Positions 49,013 to 60,486 of a DNA stretch of 64,000 nt are shown in pieces. Numbering within the stretch: position 1 is the first letter of the stretch; each line of letters begins with the position of its first letter. The notes under the pieces are model-generated. The model worked only from the letters and a program-made list of their open reading frames with translations, was not told where the DNA came from and made no database searches. Position numbers and translations under genes: made by a program. The DNA lies in the NCBI GenBank assembly GCA_026545225.1, contig CM048853.1:53563255-53627254 (forward strand), in the 5' to 3' direction. This DNA comes from Cornus controversa (Eukaryota > Streptophyta > Magnoliopsida > Cornales > Cornaceae).

Positions 49013-49606
49013 TAGGGATGGCAACAGGGCGGGGCGGGACGGGTTTTGCCTTCCCCATAACCGAAACCGTTTAACTTTCTCCGTCCCGTCCCCACCCCGC
49101 AACCGTGTATAAACGGGGCGGGGCGGGGCGGGTTTTGACTTCCCATTCCCATAACCGTTTAACTTTCCTCACCCCGCCCCATGTATACTTTCTTTTTTTT
49201 TAATGCAAATTTTTTTATAATAATAAATCTGATATTTTGATACATATACTCCAAAAACACACATTTAGGTACTTGCAACACAATAGATAATATGGAGTCA
49301 TTCATTATTGATATAATAAACTTGTATAATTGTATGATATATACAATATTAATATTTTCTTTATACATTATTAATATTTTCTCTATATATTATATATATA
49401 TATAAGTATAAATATATATATATATACTTAAACGGGGCGGGTACCTGTCGGGGTAGGGTCTTACCCCCGTCCCCGCCCCGTTTAAACGCGGGTTATTTTT
49501 TCTAATCCCATCCCCACCCCGTTTCCTTAAACGGTTCCATAAACGGGTTTTAAACGGGGCGGGGCGGGGCGGGTACCCGACGGAGCGGGGCAAATTGCCA
49601 TCCCTA
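49013..49606. mobile_element. Ac/Ds-like hAT element with G-rich arms
   Basis: The ends TAGGGATGGCAA and TTGCCATCCCTA are exact inverted repeats, close to the Ac/Ds terminus. The flanking octamers caaatgag (49005-49012) and caaatgtg (49607-49614) match at 7 of 8. Both arms hold repeats of ggggcggggcgggg type facing each other (49028-49050, 49112-49133, 49554-49572). The middle is AT-rich. No transposase. It sits about 235 bp past the transketolase stop. Confidence 0.75.
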
Positions 49607-49619
49607 CAAATGTGGGATA

Positions 49620-50179
49620 TGTAAAGCATAATAACAATTTTAATAAGTATATATGCCATTTTATTTATAATATAAATGTTTCATTAGGTTTTTGTATGAA
49701 TAGATTGGTCATCCATGTCATACGGCTATTGGCTTGACCACTGTAAGGATTTTTGTCAATTTTCATTTTTCTGAAAGAAAAAAAAATGATGTAATCACAT
49801 AATTTAATAACAATAGTTTTGTTAAGAGAAAATGTATTTATTTTTTAATAGACTGATTTTTCTATATATTGTTATAAGAATCAAAATTTTGATACTGTAA
49901 CAATAAAAAACAAAAAAACAACTCACAAGTCCAGCCCAGTACCCACAACCCAAGCCCCAAAGGCATGTAATATGATCATTTGAACTTTGAATGGCAGTGG
50001 TCATATTAGTATATTACTAATGGAATAGTTATCTTCACCCCTCCCCCTTTTTTTTCTTTTCAAGCCCAATCCAATGAAGTCCGATTTAGTATAAATCAAA
50101 GAAACCCATTGGAAGACCACAGCCCAGCCCATCAAAAGGCGGTCCACGGGCTAGGTTTGGGTTTCTCAATTCTGATTTA
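49620..50179. other. Intergenic, no gene seen
   Basis: AT-rich sequence between the hAT element and the first peptide-family flank block. No protein-like frame. Confidence 0.4.
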
Positions 50180-50920
50180 GACACAGCCTGGCCTGTTGAC
50201 GAGTCAAAGTTCACCAATATTGGGTCTGGGCCGGCCTAGACTCCCAATTCACGGGCTGAGCCTGGCCCAGACCGGTAATGCAAACATGTGCTAAAAACAT
50301 TTTCCAATGTCAATCTTGCTTTGTTGAAGACTGACTTTGACAAAGATTTTTAAATTAAAATTGACTCGTGAAATCTCAAAGGATTATATTTCTTATATTT
50401 ATAATTTGATTTCTTTCGGGTGAAAAATAGAAAAAACCACACCCACACAATGTCAGGATATTACTAGATTAGTCCGACATGACTCTGTCGACAAATATGG
50501 ATAATCGTTCTTATCGTTTATAAATGAGGTACCAACTACCACACCCACACAAATTTAATTTTATAAATTAAAGTTGACCCAAAGAATAAACACATTCACA
50601 CAATGTCAAGATATAAGTGGACTAAATTTTATGTCATATTTGTAATGCAAGTCCCTTAGTTCAAAAGTGATAAATTTTAAATTTGAGACTTCGAAAGCAA
50701 TTTTTTCAAAAATAAAAGTACAATTAGTCGATATCTATATCTTTCAAATTCTATTTAAACAAAAATTTTATAAAATGAATATGACCTTTTATTTATTTTT
50801 ATTTTTTATTCGTGATTGGGCCTGACAATATTTATTTTGAGAAGAATGTGAGGTGACTTGTGTGAATTGGCAGGAGAACAATGTATCAAAAATTTCAAAT
50901 ATGATTGATAAATTGTGGTG

Positions 50921-50951
<31 letters not shown>

Positions 50952-51170
50952 CCAAATTATATTTGATTATGAAGCAGAGGACAAAAGAGTAATGATATTG
51001 GACAACCTACCTTACTAATTTCTCCTACAGCAGACAACTTTTACGTGGCTACTTTTATGTGGACACAAAAGTCTTTACGTGGACCATATATGGACATCTA
51101 CCATTTGCACATTTAAATACATAAGGCTAAAAGCTCAACCACCCTCAAAATTTCACACCCCACTTCTCAC
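50180..51170. repeat. Peptide-gene upstream block, copy A
   Basis: Contains, in order: cctgttgacNNgtcaaagttc, ttaaaattgact, atttataatttgatttcttt, a cacacaatg box, attgggcctNacaa, cttgtgtgaattgg, atttgattatgaagNa, aaaagaNtaat and caccctcaaaattt. The same order is found at 62265-62900 (copy C), and a shorter piece at 54975-55335 (copy B). It precedes peptide gene 2 by about 2.5 kb. Confidence 0.65.
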
Positions 51171-51302
51171 CGACCAACATATCTAAAAGATGGACACAGC
51201 AACACCTAAAGAAAAAAAAAATTTGTGGGAAAATTCACCAATTCAATGAGAAAAAATTATTAAATACTTCAAGCATTTAATATGAATCCGGTCAATCACA
51301 AA

Positions 51303-52001
51303 TTGGGATGGCAACTTTATCCTTTAAGTCGGATTTTCGTTCTGTCCTATCTCGCTCTGTATAGGACGAATATGAGAGCCATTTTCTTTTTGTAAGGGCG
51401 AATTTGAGAAAAAAAATTAGAATCCGTTGCTGGTACAAGACAGATTCGGGACTCTATAATAACTCATCCCGTACCCGGACCCTCCCTGCCTCGCTTATAT
51501 ATTTTATTATTATAAATATATTTATATATATATATACAAATTATAATTTTACTTTTGGTTGTATTAAGACTTCTTTAATTGTTGGATCAAATTTGTTATT
51601 AGATTATTTAGTTGTGAAATGTATTTTCTGTAATAGACTATTTAATTGTGGAATCTTGTCATTTTACTTCTTAAACAGGGTTATACTCTTTTGAATTTAA
51701 TAGTATCAAACTTGGTACTACCTACTAGGCTCGTATTTTTAAAAAAAATTAATTCTTGTTGATGTTTGATGTGGTTACAATTTTGTGGGGAGGGGCCTCG
51801 TCTCGTCCCGTTTCGTCCCGCCCCTTTTGAAATTTTAAACGGGGCGGGGCGGGGACGGTGTGGAATTTCTTCCAATGGGGCGGGGATAAGTTTTGAAATT
51901 CAGTTCAGTACTTTCAAACTCGCGGCGGGTTTGAGAATAGTGTTGAAGGCAGCAAGGTGGGGACGAATTTAAGCAAACTCGTGTCATACCTACCATCCCT
52001 A
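51303..52001. mobile_element. Second Ac/Ds-like hAT element with G-rich end
   Basis: Begins TTGGGATGGCAA and ends in accatcccta, matching the family at 49013. The flanks atcacaaa (51295-51302) and agcacaaa (52002-52009) match at 7 of 8. The right arm holds ggggcggggcggggac (51841-51856). The interior has diverged from the first element. Non-coding; the open frames inside read from the G/C-rich arms only. Confidence 0.65.
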
Positions 52002-52199
52002 AGCACAAACTGTTGTAGAATTAAAAATATTAATTTCATTTAGTTTTATGATACATGACATTTTGTGATTAATCGAGATCAAATAAGCTCTGATCATCTA
52101 ATAATTTTTTATTCAGTAGATATATTTAAGGTTTCATTTTATTAGTGAAAAATAGTAGAAGTATAAAAAGTAAATCTCTTATATATATAGAGAGAGAGA

Positions 52200-52372
52200 G
52201 AGTAATGATCACTTGCTCATCAGTGAGCAAGAAATAACACTAAACACATTGACCGTTGGATGTGATTGATATAAAAAAGGCAATTATAAAAAAAAATCTA
52301 ACAATCACATCCAATGGTTACTGTGCTTGGTGTGGATGAATTTCTTGCTCACCGATGAGCAAGAGATCATTA

Positions 52373-52375
<3 letters not shown>
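52200..52375. mobile_element. Foldback MITE, 176 bp
   Basis: The left end gagtaatgatcacttgctca is complementary to the right end tgagcaagagatcattactc; the inner parts, around ggatgtgattg and caatcacatcc, also pair. Flanks are GA and TA microsatellites, which hide any target duplication. The end GAGTAATG resembles the Mutator-like MITE at 9026 (GAGCAATG). Confidence 0.75.

Positions 52376-52419
<44 letters not shown>
52376..52419. repeat. TA microsatellite
   Basis: About 44 bp of alternating A and T abut the right end of the MITE. Other TA tracts lie at 12762-12802, 38691-38742, 50926-50951 and 53237-53260. Confidence 0.9.
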
Positions 52420-52422
<3 letters not shown>

Positions 52423-53097
52423 GAGTTTGGACAGACAAATTATAATTACCTAACTTTTTACTAATTTCGCTTATAAAAACACATGAAAATAGTTTCCTAG
52501 CAAAAGTTATATATATCATATTTGCACTTATAATTCATTTTCTTTTTATCTTAATTAAAATACGTTTATATATAACTATTTAAAAGAATAGTATAATCTT
52601 GGCTGGACTCCTCGAGTATGCAATAATATGGCTCACAAGGTGGACACTCGAAAAAAGAAAATTTTTGCCAGACTGGCTAATGCAAGCTCTTTTGATGGAT
52701 TGTAATCCTTTATTTATCTCTTCAATAATATTTCTACTTTTCACCGGGAAAAAAAAAAAATAGCATAATAGTCCAAATTTTTCTAAGAAATTTATATCAT
52801 AAAAAAAACTACTTGAAATATTCATATTGCTTTTATTTTAAGGAAATATCAAATATACATTGACCCGAGACAAATCCATTTAAAACTTATTATTTAAAAA
52901 GAACAAAATTCACCATATCATTTGATTTGGTGATGATTAACATATAATTAGATCAGAGGGGTCGAATTCGAAAGATTTTGAATGAAACTTTTGTGAAATT
53001 AATTCAAAATAAAATGTTTAAGGTGATGGACCCTTGAATTCTATTTTTGATTTGGTCCTCCATTTATCATTACAGCATGAAAAACAAAAAGAAAAAA

Positions 53098-53473
53098 GGG
53101 GTTATCTTTAGAATTTCACGCTTTTAACGTGCTGTGGCAGTGGTCCACTCAACTTGCTGTCTCTCTCTCTATATATATTGATTGATCAATGCACTCCATA
53201 GCTATAGTTTACATAATTGTTATATAACTTGAGATATATATATATATATATATATATATTGAGAGAGATGGCAGTAGGCTTTTGATTGAGAAATTAAGGC
53301 TATCTTTAAAATCTAATCATGCTTTTAACGTGCTATGGCAGTGGTCCATTCAATTAATTTGCTCTCTCTGTATATCTTCCAGTACTCTCTATATATTGAA
53401 TACACTCTATGCCAGTTGTAATCATACTTTATACATATAAAGCTTGAGAGATCATAGAGAGAGAGAAAGAGAG
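53098..53473 (+). promoter_or_regulatory. Tandemly duplicated promoter of thionin-like gene 2
   Basis: Two copies lie in direct order. Each has gctatctttaNaat or its variant, cNtgcttttaacgtgct, tggcagtggtccaNtcaa, a CT/TATA region and gagagagatggc. Copy 1 is 53098-53275 and ends at an ATGGCA that leads into a short dead frame. Copy 2 is 53297-53473 and leads into the real ATG. A likely TATA box of copy 2 is tctatatattg near 53390. Copy 1 therefore looks like a promoter plus first codons of a lost gene copy. Confidence 0.65.
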
Positions 53474-53719
53474 ATGGCGAGCAATGGCAAAATTATGATT
53501 GGCTTGCTCTTTTGCTTGGTGGTTATGGCCTCTGCGGTGCCCGATAGGGTTGGAGAGGTTATTGGAAAGCTCAAAGAAGATTGTATGTTTGTTTGTTTTC
53601 TCTATAATTGTATAGATTTACCCCTTCCACAACAATTCGCCTGCAACGACGAATGCAAAAAGAGTTGTGGCGTTGCTCAAGTGGCTGATCATCGAGGAGG
53701 CTTTCTCAATCTCAACTAG
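53474..53719 (+). CDS. Small secreted six-cysteine peptide, thionin-like (gene 2)
   Basis: An 81-residue peptide with a signal at residues about 5-21 ending VMASA, as in gene 1. The mature part has cysteines 37, 41, 46, 57, 61 and 65, spaced C-x3-C-x4-C-x10-C-x3-C-x3-C, so the central loop is longer than in gene 1. The C-terminal tail (HRGGFLNLN) is not shared. An ATG at 53444 would add ten residues from the GA repeat; the ATG at 53474 (GAGATGGC) matches gene 1 and is preferred. Intronless. A defence or signalling peptide is inferred; the only strong relation is to gene 1. Confidence 0.75.
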   Translation: MASNGKIMIGLLFCLVVMASAVPDRVGEVIGKLKEDCMFVCFLYNCIDLPLPQQFACNDECKKSCGVAQVADHRGGFLNLN

Positions 53720-54040
53720 TACTTGTCCTTGTCCTTGCTATATATATATATATATATATATAGTCTCATATATAATGCATGCATGCTTGCTGTTAATAAT
53801 AAGATTATTGCCTAGCTAGCTTGATTTCAAGCAAGGCATGCAATCTATATCTACGTGTGTCCGAGTGTTGAAGGCCTTTAGGCATTCTTGTCCTACTCCA
53901 CTTGTGCGATAAATAAAGTTATGTGAGATGGGGCTGTTGAGTGCCCCTAGTTGTTGCTGCTCCAACGCCCTTATGTTGTTATTGCTGTAATTTTTATTTG
54001 TGTTTGATTATTAATAATAATAAAATATATTCTCCTAATA
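53720..54040 (+). other. 3' flank of thionin-like gene 2
   Basis: Holds a TA tract (53740-53762), a cgataaataaag motif at 53908 and a closing ttaataataataaaa that resemble the gene 1 3' flank at 1185-1370. Probably 3' UTR. Confidence 0.45.
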
Positions 54041-54383
54041 GTGTTCCTCTGTTTATCATGCTTAATTAATTTTATATGTGTGTGTGTGAGAAAGAGAGAG
54101 AATGACAGTCACACTCCATTATTTGATAGATGAACTCCTTTTAAATAAATTACTATTTTTTTTAAAAAAAAATTAATTAAAAGTGAAGTGTATTTTTCAA
54201 ATAATAGAGTATGAATATTGCCTCTATGTGTGCAAACACTAAGTGCATAATCTCATCATTTGGCGCTAATACTCATAAATTTTTTATTATTATTATTTTG
54301 TTGTTCTTATTTCAGTCAAAATATTGTTAGTTCCATAAAATAAAATGATTGATGGGTGAGTTTTTATAGTGCCTACATTATCC

Positions 54384-54475
54384 TATGGCCAAGTTGGTAG
54401 AGCACCTAACTCCCTGAATGGGTGTGCTCATGTTCAAAGTAGCATTTTTTATTCGAATCACCATAAGTATAATAT
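54384..54475 (+). mobile_element. tRNA-like SINE fragment (weak)
   Basis: ggccaagttggtagagcacc resembles a tRNA A box region and tgttcaaag a B box about 40 bp later. It does not fold as a full tRNA by inspection, so a SINE remnant is more likely than a gene. Confidence 0.3.
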
Positions 54476-54974
54476 GTTAAACATATATTATCTAATACTA
54501 TAATGTAAAATATTTACTTATTATCAAAATATTTTTGTCATTATTTTCTCATCATCTTCTTCCTTCTCTTTATTTGTTCTTATTCTTAAGTGTTTTTCCT
54601 TACCAAAGAGTAAAAATCTAATTTTCTTTTCATTTTTCTTTCATATTTTAGTTGTCTTCTTCTCTTTATTTGTTCTTATTCTTAAGTGTTTTTTCTTTAA
54701 CAAAGAGTAAAAAATCTATTTTTCTTTTTCTTTCATATTTTATTTGTCTTTTGTTTTCTCTCTTTTTTTTTTATTGTAATAATTGTTTTGATCTCTTTTT
54801 ACATTAATTTTCTTTTAAAAAAAAAATGCTCAAGAGGAGTGGAATTTGCCCCTTTATGTGTAGACCTGGCCAACACTTGCATTATATTAGAAAGTTTATT
54901 TTCTTGTTTCAAAATCTTGACCTTCACGTAACAACGAAGCAATTTTACCATTACGCAAAGACTTCTCTCAAAAG

Positions 54975-55335
54975 AATTTGGCCTAACTCGGCCTGTTGAC
55001 CGGTCAAAGTTCAATAGTCTCAAGCATAGGCCAATTCACCGGCTCATTATGCATACTTATTACATACATTGTGCTAAAAAAAATTAATTTCTGAAAAAAA
55101 CATTTTCAAATTTCAATCCTCAAATAGGCCAACCAAACATGCTTTATTGACATTGTAAGGGATTTTAAAATTAAAATTGACACACACGGGATTATATATA
55201 TTTCGTATATTTATAATTTGATTTCTTTTTTCGTAAAAAAAAACCCACACAATGCCAAGATGTCACTGGATTAGCCTGATATCTAGTGTTTGCACATTTA
55301 ATACATAAAGATAAAAGCTTAACTACCCTCATTTT
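54975..55335. repeat. Peptide-gene upstream block, copy B (short)
   Basis: Shares with copy A the cctgttgaccggtcaaagttc motif, ttaaaattgac, atttataatttgatttcttt, cacacaatgNcaagat, the gtttgcacatttaatacataaag motif and an ending taactaccctca. No peptide gene follows before 57 kb, so that part seems lost. Confidence 0.6.
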
Positions 55336-55798
55336 AATCAAAATTTTCAACATTGTGTTGACACGATAACATGATTGAATATGGACCATGAGATTGAGTA
55401 TACGATGTTCAAGAGAGAAATTTGATTTGAAAAAATCGAACTTTCATGACTAAAAGCTCAACATCTTGCTTTTCTAAAAATTTGATAACATAAAAAATAT
55501 TTTATCTTAAATATTCATATTACTTTCATTTAAACTTATTATTTAGTTTAACATAAATAGATAATTTAGTCAGACAGGTAGTATTTTATTATAATTTTCA
55601 TGTCAAACAATAAGAGATAGTGAGAGATGGTTAGCGATAACAATGTGCTTAAAAGAGAGAGGGGATGAAGAAAATGACGATGCAATTAATCAAGGGGTTA
55701 GCTAGTTAGGTGACTATCTATAGAGAGAGGGAGTGGGAAAAAAATAAAATTTATTACAATCATGATACTATATCATTTCCTTGATTTAGGGTCAGTTT

Positions 55799-56250
55799 GG
55801 TAGGAAAGAAACAGAAGGAAAAGAAAATAAAGGATTTGGAAGGTTATGATTTTGTGTGTTTGGTATAAAATTTTTAAAGGAAAGGAAAGAAAATGGAAGG
55901 ATTTGGAGGGATAAATTAAGGGTAAATAGTAGCTTTTGTTATCCTTCCAAAAATGAGAAGAAAGGGAAAGAAAGACTACATTTTTTAATGAAATTTTGTT
56001 AATACCAACTTTACCCTTGTTTTGATAAAAGTTAAAATTTGTTCTTTTAAATATAAAAGGGTATAATGGTAAAATTTTTAAATTGTTTCATTTCCTTTCT
56101 TTCCCCAAACATGTTAACTATCATTTCTTTTTCTTTACTAATCAACCAAACACGATAAAAATTTAACACTATCCTTCCATTTTCTTTCCTTCTTTTCTCT
56201 CATTAATAATGTTATCATTTCTTTTCTTTTCCACCCTACCAAACATAGCC
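55799..56250. mobile_element. Tourist-like (PIF/Harbinger) MITE
   Basis: The left end gggtcagtttggtagg and the complement of the right end (ggctatgtttggtaggg) form inverted termini. The element is flanked by TTA on both sides (55796-55798, 56251-56253), the target site of PIF/Harbinger elements. Inside are ggaaag and ctttcc tracts facing each other. 452 bp, non-coding. Confidence 0.75.
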
Positions 56251-56259
56251 TTAGTGATC

Positions 56260-57139
56260 ATCGACATATTAGATCATGTGTATATGTATTTTCATTAAAT
56301 TTCATGTAATCAAATATATGTTATAACTTATATCATAAAAATTGTTTGATTATACTACGGCAGTAAATTAAGATATATAACACGCGGTCACCAATGTATT
56401 AGGGTGAAAGGGTATGTTATTTTATTACCGAAACAGAAAAAAAAAATGTGACGAGTTCGTGTACGCATCCAAGAGTTATAAGGAATATATATATATATAT
56501 ATATAAAAGAAGCTTCCTGGCGGTTCAAAAAAAGGACGCTTGAACATGAGACTATTTTCTAAGTCTTAAAAGCCATATTGGTGGAACTACTCTAAAAAGA
56601 ACCAGACATTAAAAAGCTACAGCAAGTGGATGGTACAATTCAAAAGAAGAAAATGTCCACGTGGAGACCGCTCTCTTTTAAACAACACTCTCTTTTCTAC
56701 TTAACTCGTTGATTAATAAGTACAAATATGTTATCATTTATATTTCTAACACATTTTAATTTCCGTTCATCAAACACATTCATCGGAACAAATCTAACTT
56801 AGAGTTCTCAAATCAAATATACTCAAATACAAAATTCAAAAGAAGTAATGCATTCAAATAAAAGCAAATACATTCAAATCTCATCAAACATTTTCACATA
56901 CAAGTTATAGTGATATTCCTGAAATAATAAACAAAATATTAGATGATTTTCAAATTAAAACATTCTTTATAAGAGGCTTTCGCAACCACTTGTGGATGAA
57001 TAACTATCTTATCTAGACTTTGTCCTGGAGTTGCATCGTGGTCAGACAATAAATATCTACAACAAAAATCAACCAAAAATCATGTAAGATTTACGTACAT
57101 TTTAGAAATTATCAAAATAAATGAAAAATGACTAGTTTT
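56260..57139. other. Intergenic, no gene seen
   Basis: AT-rich, 3' to the FAR1-type pseudogene. No open frame or repeat end recognised. Confidence 0.4.
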
Positions 57140-58915
57140 TTACCGATTTGTAAGCATTGGACAATTTCTTTTATAGTGTGACAGGCCAACCAAATCACAC
57201 CCATTACACCGTCTAGTTTTAGAATTTTTGGCACTTCCTAATGCTTTCTCTTTCCCTCCCTTAAGTCTTTTGTCACACCCCTTTGCACGAACTTGACTCG
57301 GTTCATTGTAATAATTGCAGCTCACATTACTCGAAGCAACTACACTTCGAATTTGACTTCTTTTTGCGGCATCAACTAAACTTGTACTACAACCAACCAT
57401 ATGATTGAGTTTATTGCGTACACCACCCAAAGCATCGGGATAAACCTTAGTTGCTTCTCCACTAGTAAGGGCCTTATCAACCACATCCAAAGTTAGTTGA
57501 ATTAATTCACTCCTCTTAAGTAAATATGATCTATCATCAATTATCTCAATGCCACTCTCATCAACCACTTCCCCTAATTTGGTTGTTTTTGTCCATCTAT
57601 TCAAAATGTATTGACTTGGCAATTTTTCATAATCATGTCTTTTGTGCAAGTATCCTAACACGTGTCTACAAGGAATTCCTCAACTCTCAATTTTTTTGCA
57701 AGTACATGAACCAAAATCCAACACCTTGTCATAATGAATTTCTTGCAATGGATAATTTTTGACATTTTTTCTTTGAATCTTGTACATATTGTGATATTCA
57801 TCCTCCTTCAGAAGTTCAAACCTATACAGCAAGCTCTTCGACATCTCATCATTAAATTTATAAAACATTTTGCGCGTATAGATATCAACCACATGCAACA
57901 AAAACTCATGGGTCATTTTCACTTTAGGCTTCTCAACCATATCTTTGTGATCCGCCATTAATTCTTCATGACGTTGACGCATAAGTCCCCTGCCAAATTG
58001 AATCATAAAATCCACCAATGAATTATTTTTTGAAAAAATGAGTGGGAGCTTTCTGCTCGTTGGCTATTTGACATATTAGCTGAAAAAAATGATTTACATA
58101 GGCGGCCGACACCCATTTTGAACAAATTTGATACATTAATTGTAGTCATTTGTTGTCATTTAACCCACTATCCCAACAAGAACTATCCACTTCAAGTCGA
58201 ACTCTTCCTTAGTCTCATATTTTCAAATGCAATTTGAAAACTCCTTATAGTAAGCACTATATTTAACTGAATCTATCTTCTCAAAAAAAATTGTTAAAAT
58301 GTGCTAACTACAATATCTGTGAAATGTCCTTGGTAGAGTTTGTGAAATTGCATTTGTCATAGTTGGATCTTGATCTGTAATAATCATCTTAAGGGAATCA
58401 CCTTGCATAACTTCCAAAAATTGATTGAAGAGCCAAATAAAAGAATCTATGGTCTCATCACTCAAGAATACACAAGCAAATATTATTGTTTGACCATGAT
58501 TATTGACCCCCACTAGTGGCGCGAAAACGAAGATCAATTCATACCCATTGGTATTGTAAATAGTATCAAATATTACCACATCACTATAAAACTTGTAAGT
58601 CTGTCTCGAGGTTGCATCGACCCATAAGCAATGAGTAATTTTGTTTTCATCATATGCTTTAATTTTAAAATAAAATGACGGATTCTTTCCTTGTTCAAAT
58701 TTTAAATACTCATGCAACATATCTCCATCATGCCCCTTTATCTCATTGCGTTTATCCCTTTTATGTTTATACAAATCTTTTTTTGCGTACAACCAATATT
58801 CTCAAACCCCCCTGCCTGTACTCCAAGAAAATTGAATTGTTGATGTGGAGGTATATTTACCATACTAAGTTGTTGAGTCAAGGCCCTTTGGGCAGTCGAA
58901 ACGTTGCGGTGAGAT
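57140..58915 (-). pseudogene. FAR1/FHY3-related (MULE-derived) protein, broken
   Basis: FAR1-type proteins are transcription factors that arose from Mutator-like transposases. In minus order: RSHRNVS..LTQQLS (about 58915-58860), GVQAGGFENIG, a DKRNEIKGHDGDMLHEYLKF segment, the MULE transposase core (ATSRQTYKFYSDVVIFDTIYNTN, then GVNNHGQTIIFACVFLSDET and ITDQDPTMTNAI), and a SWIM zinc motif CTCKK..GIPCRHVLGY. The C-terminus is a basic region plus a zinc-knuckle-like CNGCDLVGLSHYKRNCP ending at 57140. Disruptions include a frameshift near 58790, stops in the 58020-58300 segment and a TGA inside the SWIM motif near 57680. The N-terminal FAR1 DNA-binding domain is not seen. It could be a decayed FRS gene or an old MULE; no terminal repeats were found. 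Confidence 0.8.
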
Positions 58916-58917
58916 CG

Positions 58918-58981
58918 TAAAAAATGTATGAGTAGCTAATGGCCGGGCATAGTCACCCATTAGCAACTCACACATTTTTTA
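58918..58981. repeat. 25-bp near-perfect inverted repeat (hairpin)
   Basis: The left arm 58918-58942 (taaaaaatgtatgagtagc..) pairs with the right arm 58957-58981 at 23 of 25 positions around a 14-nt loop. It lies at the 5' boundary of the recognisable FAR1-type sequence and may be a remnant of an inserted foldback element. Confidence 0.7.
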
Positions 58982-58989
58982 GAGTGTAT

Positions 58990-59970
58990 TGCTTCTCAAT
59001 TTCTATGCTAACAAGGACGGAAAAAAAAAATGTCATTCTACTTGGACCTGAGGAAAAAATGCAACAAACTCAAACCAAATGCTTCTGCAATGCTATTTAT
59101 ATTGCTCCAATTTGAAGAAGATTAAACATTCTTAACACCATTCACAGGTCACACCATTACTTGCAAAAAACTGGTATTTCAATTTGTTTTATCAAATAAT
59201 TTATTTTTTAACATATGCTATTAATTATCCAAAACCAATAAAAATAAATTCATTTCCAATAGTTAAACAAGACCACCATGAAAAAGAAACAAAATCACTA
59301 CAAAATCCAACTGTATGAGAAAATGATTTTAATTGTTGTCGCTCTAAATTATTGTTACTTATTCTAATTGTTACTATAGTATTCTGGTTGCCATCACCAA
59401 ATAACAACGTCTATCATCACATGCAAATAATCAATAAAAACCAGGAATTATATAAGAATATAAATAATACAATATATGAAAATAAAAATAAATAATTATT
59501 AGTTAAAAGTTATTTCTAAATATTTATTAGGCAACTTGAAAGAGCCACAGCTTATTAGGCAATTCGAAGCAAAATGTTTAATTAAAATTAATGTAAAGGG
59601 TAAATTTGTCTAATTATAAATAATTTATTAGCGGAATGATATTTAATTGAGATTAATGTAAAGAATAATATTGTCCAATTATAAATAATTTATTAGAGGA
59701 TTGATATTTACGTAATAAGTGATCAAATGGTCACTCATCAACAATTAAGTTTCAATTTTGGTGACTATTCATCTTTTTCAGACTTTATGGTTCCTTTAGA
59801 GTAATTTTTTTTAGGATTGGCCACCAAAATCTAAATTTTCCTAATTTTCTATTAATTTGCTACAACTATTATTTAGGAATCCAATTATGTTGGGAATCCA
59901 CAAATACTGATTATTCTCAGCAATGTTCATAATTAATTAGTTGATAAATGAGCCACGATGGATGACTATC
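58990..59970. other. Intergenic, no gene seen
   Basis: AT-rich. A direct repeat around 59570-59700 (gattaatgtaaag, tccaattataaataatttattag) occurs twice about 70 bp apart. No gene. Confidence 0.4.
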
Positions 59971-60486
59971 TAGAAAGCATAGACACTTCACCGAGAGTGT
60001 CGTACCCGTGTCGGACTTGGACACTCTTCGAACGCGTGTTCGATACTTCGTAAAACTGTCCTGACATTTTTCTTTTTAGGACACTTCTCGGACACTTCTT
60101 GGACACTCCTCCAAGACGTATCGAAGACTTCATACCAGTGATGTATATTCAAATATTTTGAATGAAAATTATATGATACTAAGTTACGATTAAAATCTAA
60201 GCTAAATATATGTAGAAGACTAAATTAGTCTGTTTCTTTAATTTATTTTAATCTATTTGTCTATTTTTGTTTATAAATTTGTTTGGTTCTTAATTTTTTG
60301 ATAAAAAATTAAAGTATTTCTATAATGTAGTATTTTTTTATTGAATAATTAATATATATTAATATATTATATTATTATTTTATAGCCGTATCCTCGCCGT
60401 GTCCGTGTCCTTTTTTAAAATTTTTTAGTATTACCGTGTTCGTATTGTGTCGTACCTGTGTCCCGTGTTCTTGACCGTGCTTCCTA
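59971..60486. mobile_element. AGGAAGCACGG-family element, reverse orientation
   Basis: Ends in gaccgtgcttccta on the right, the complement of the left end of the element at 13633. The left end is tagaaagcat. Inside it carries the same gtgtcc words and the conserved taNatatattNNtat..attattttatag stretch in inverted order. The target duplication is unclear. Confidence 0.55.

Noticed and set aside
54384-54475. Possible tRNA gene
   Set aside because: Only A- and B-box-like words are present; acceptor and anticodon stems do not form, so only a SINE-like fragment is listed.
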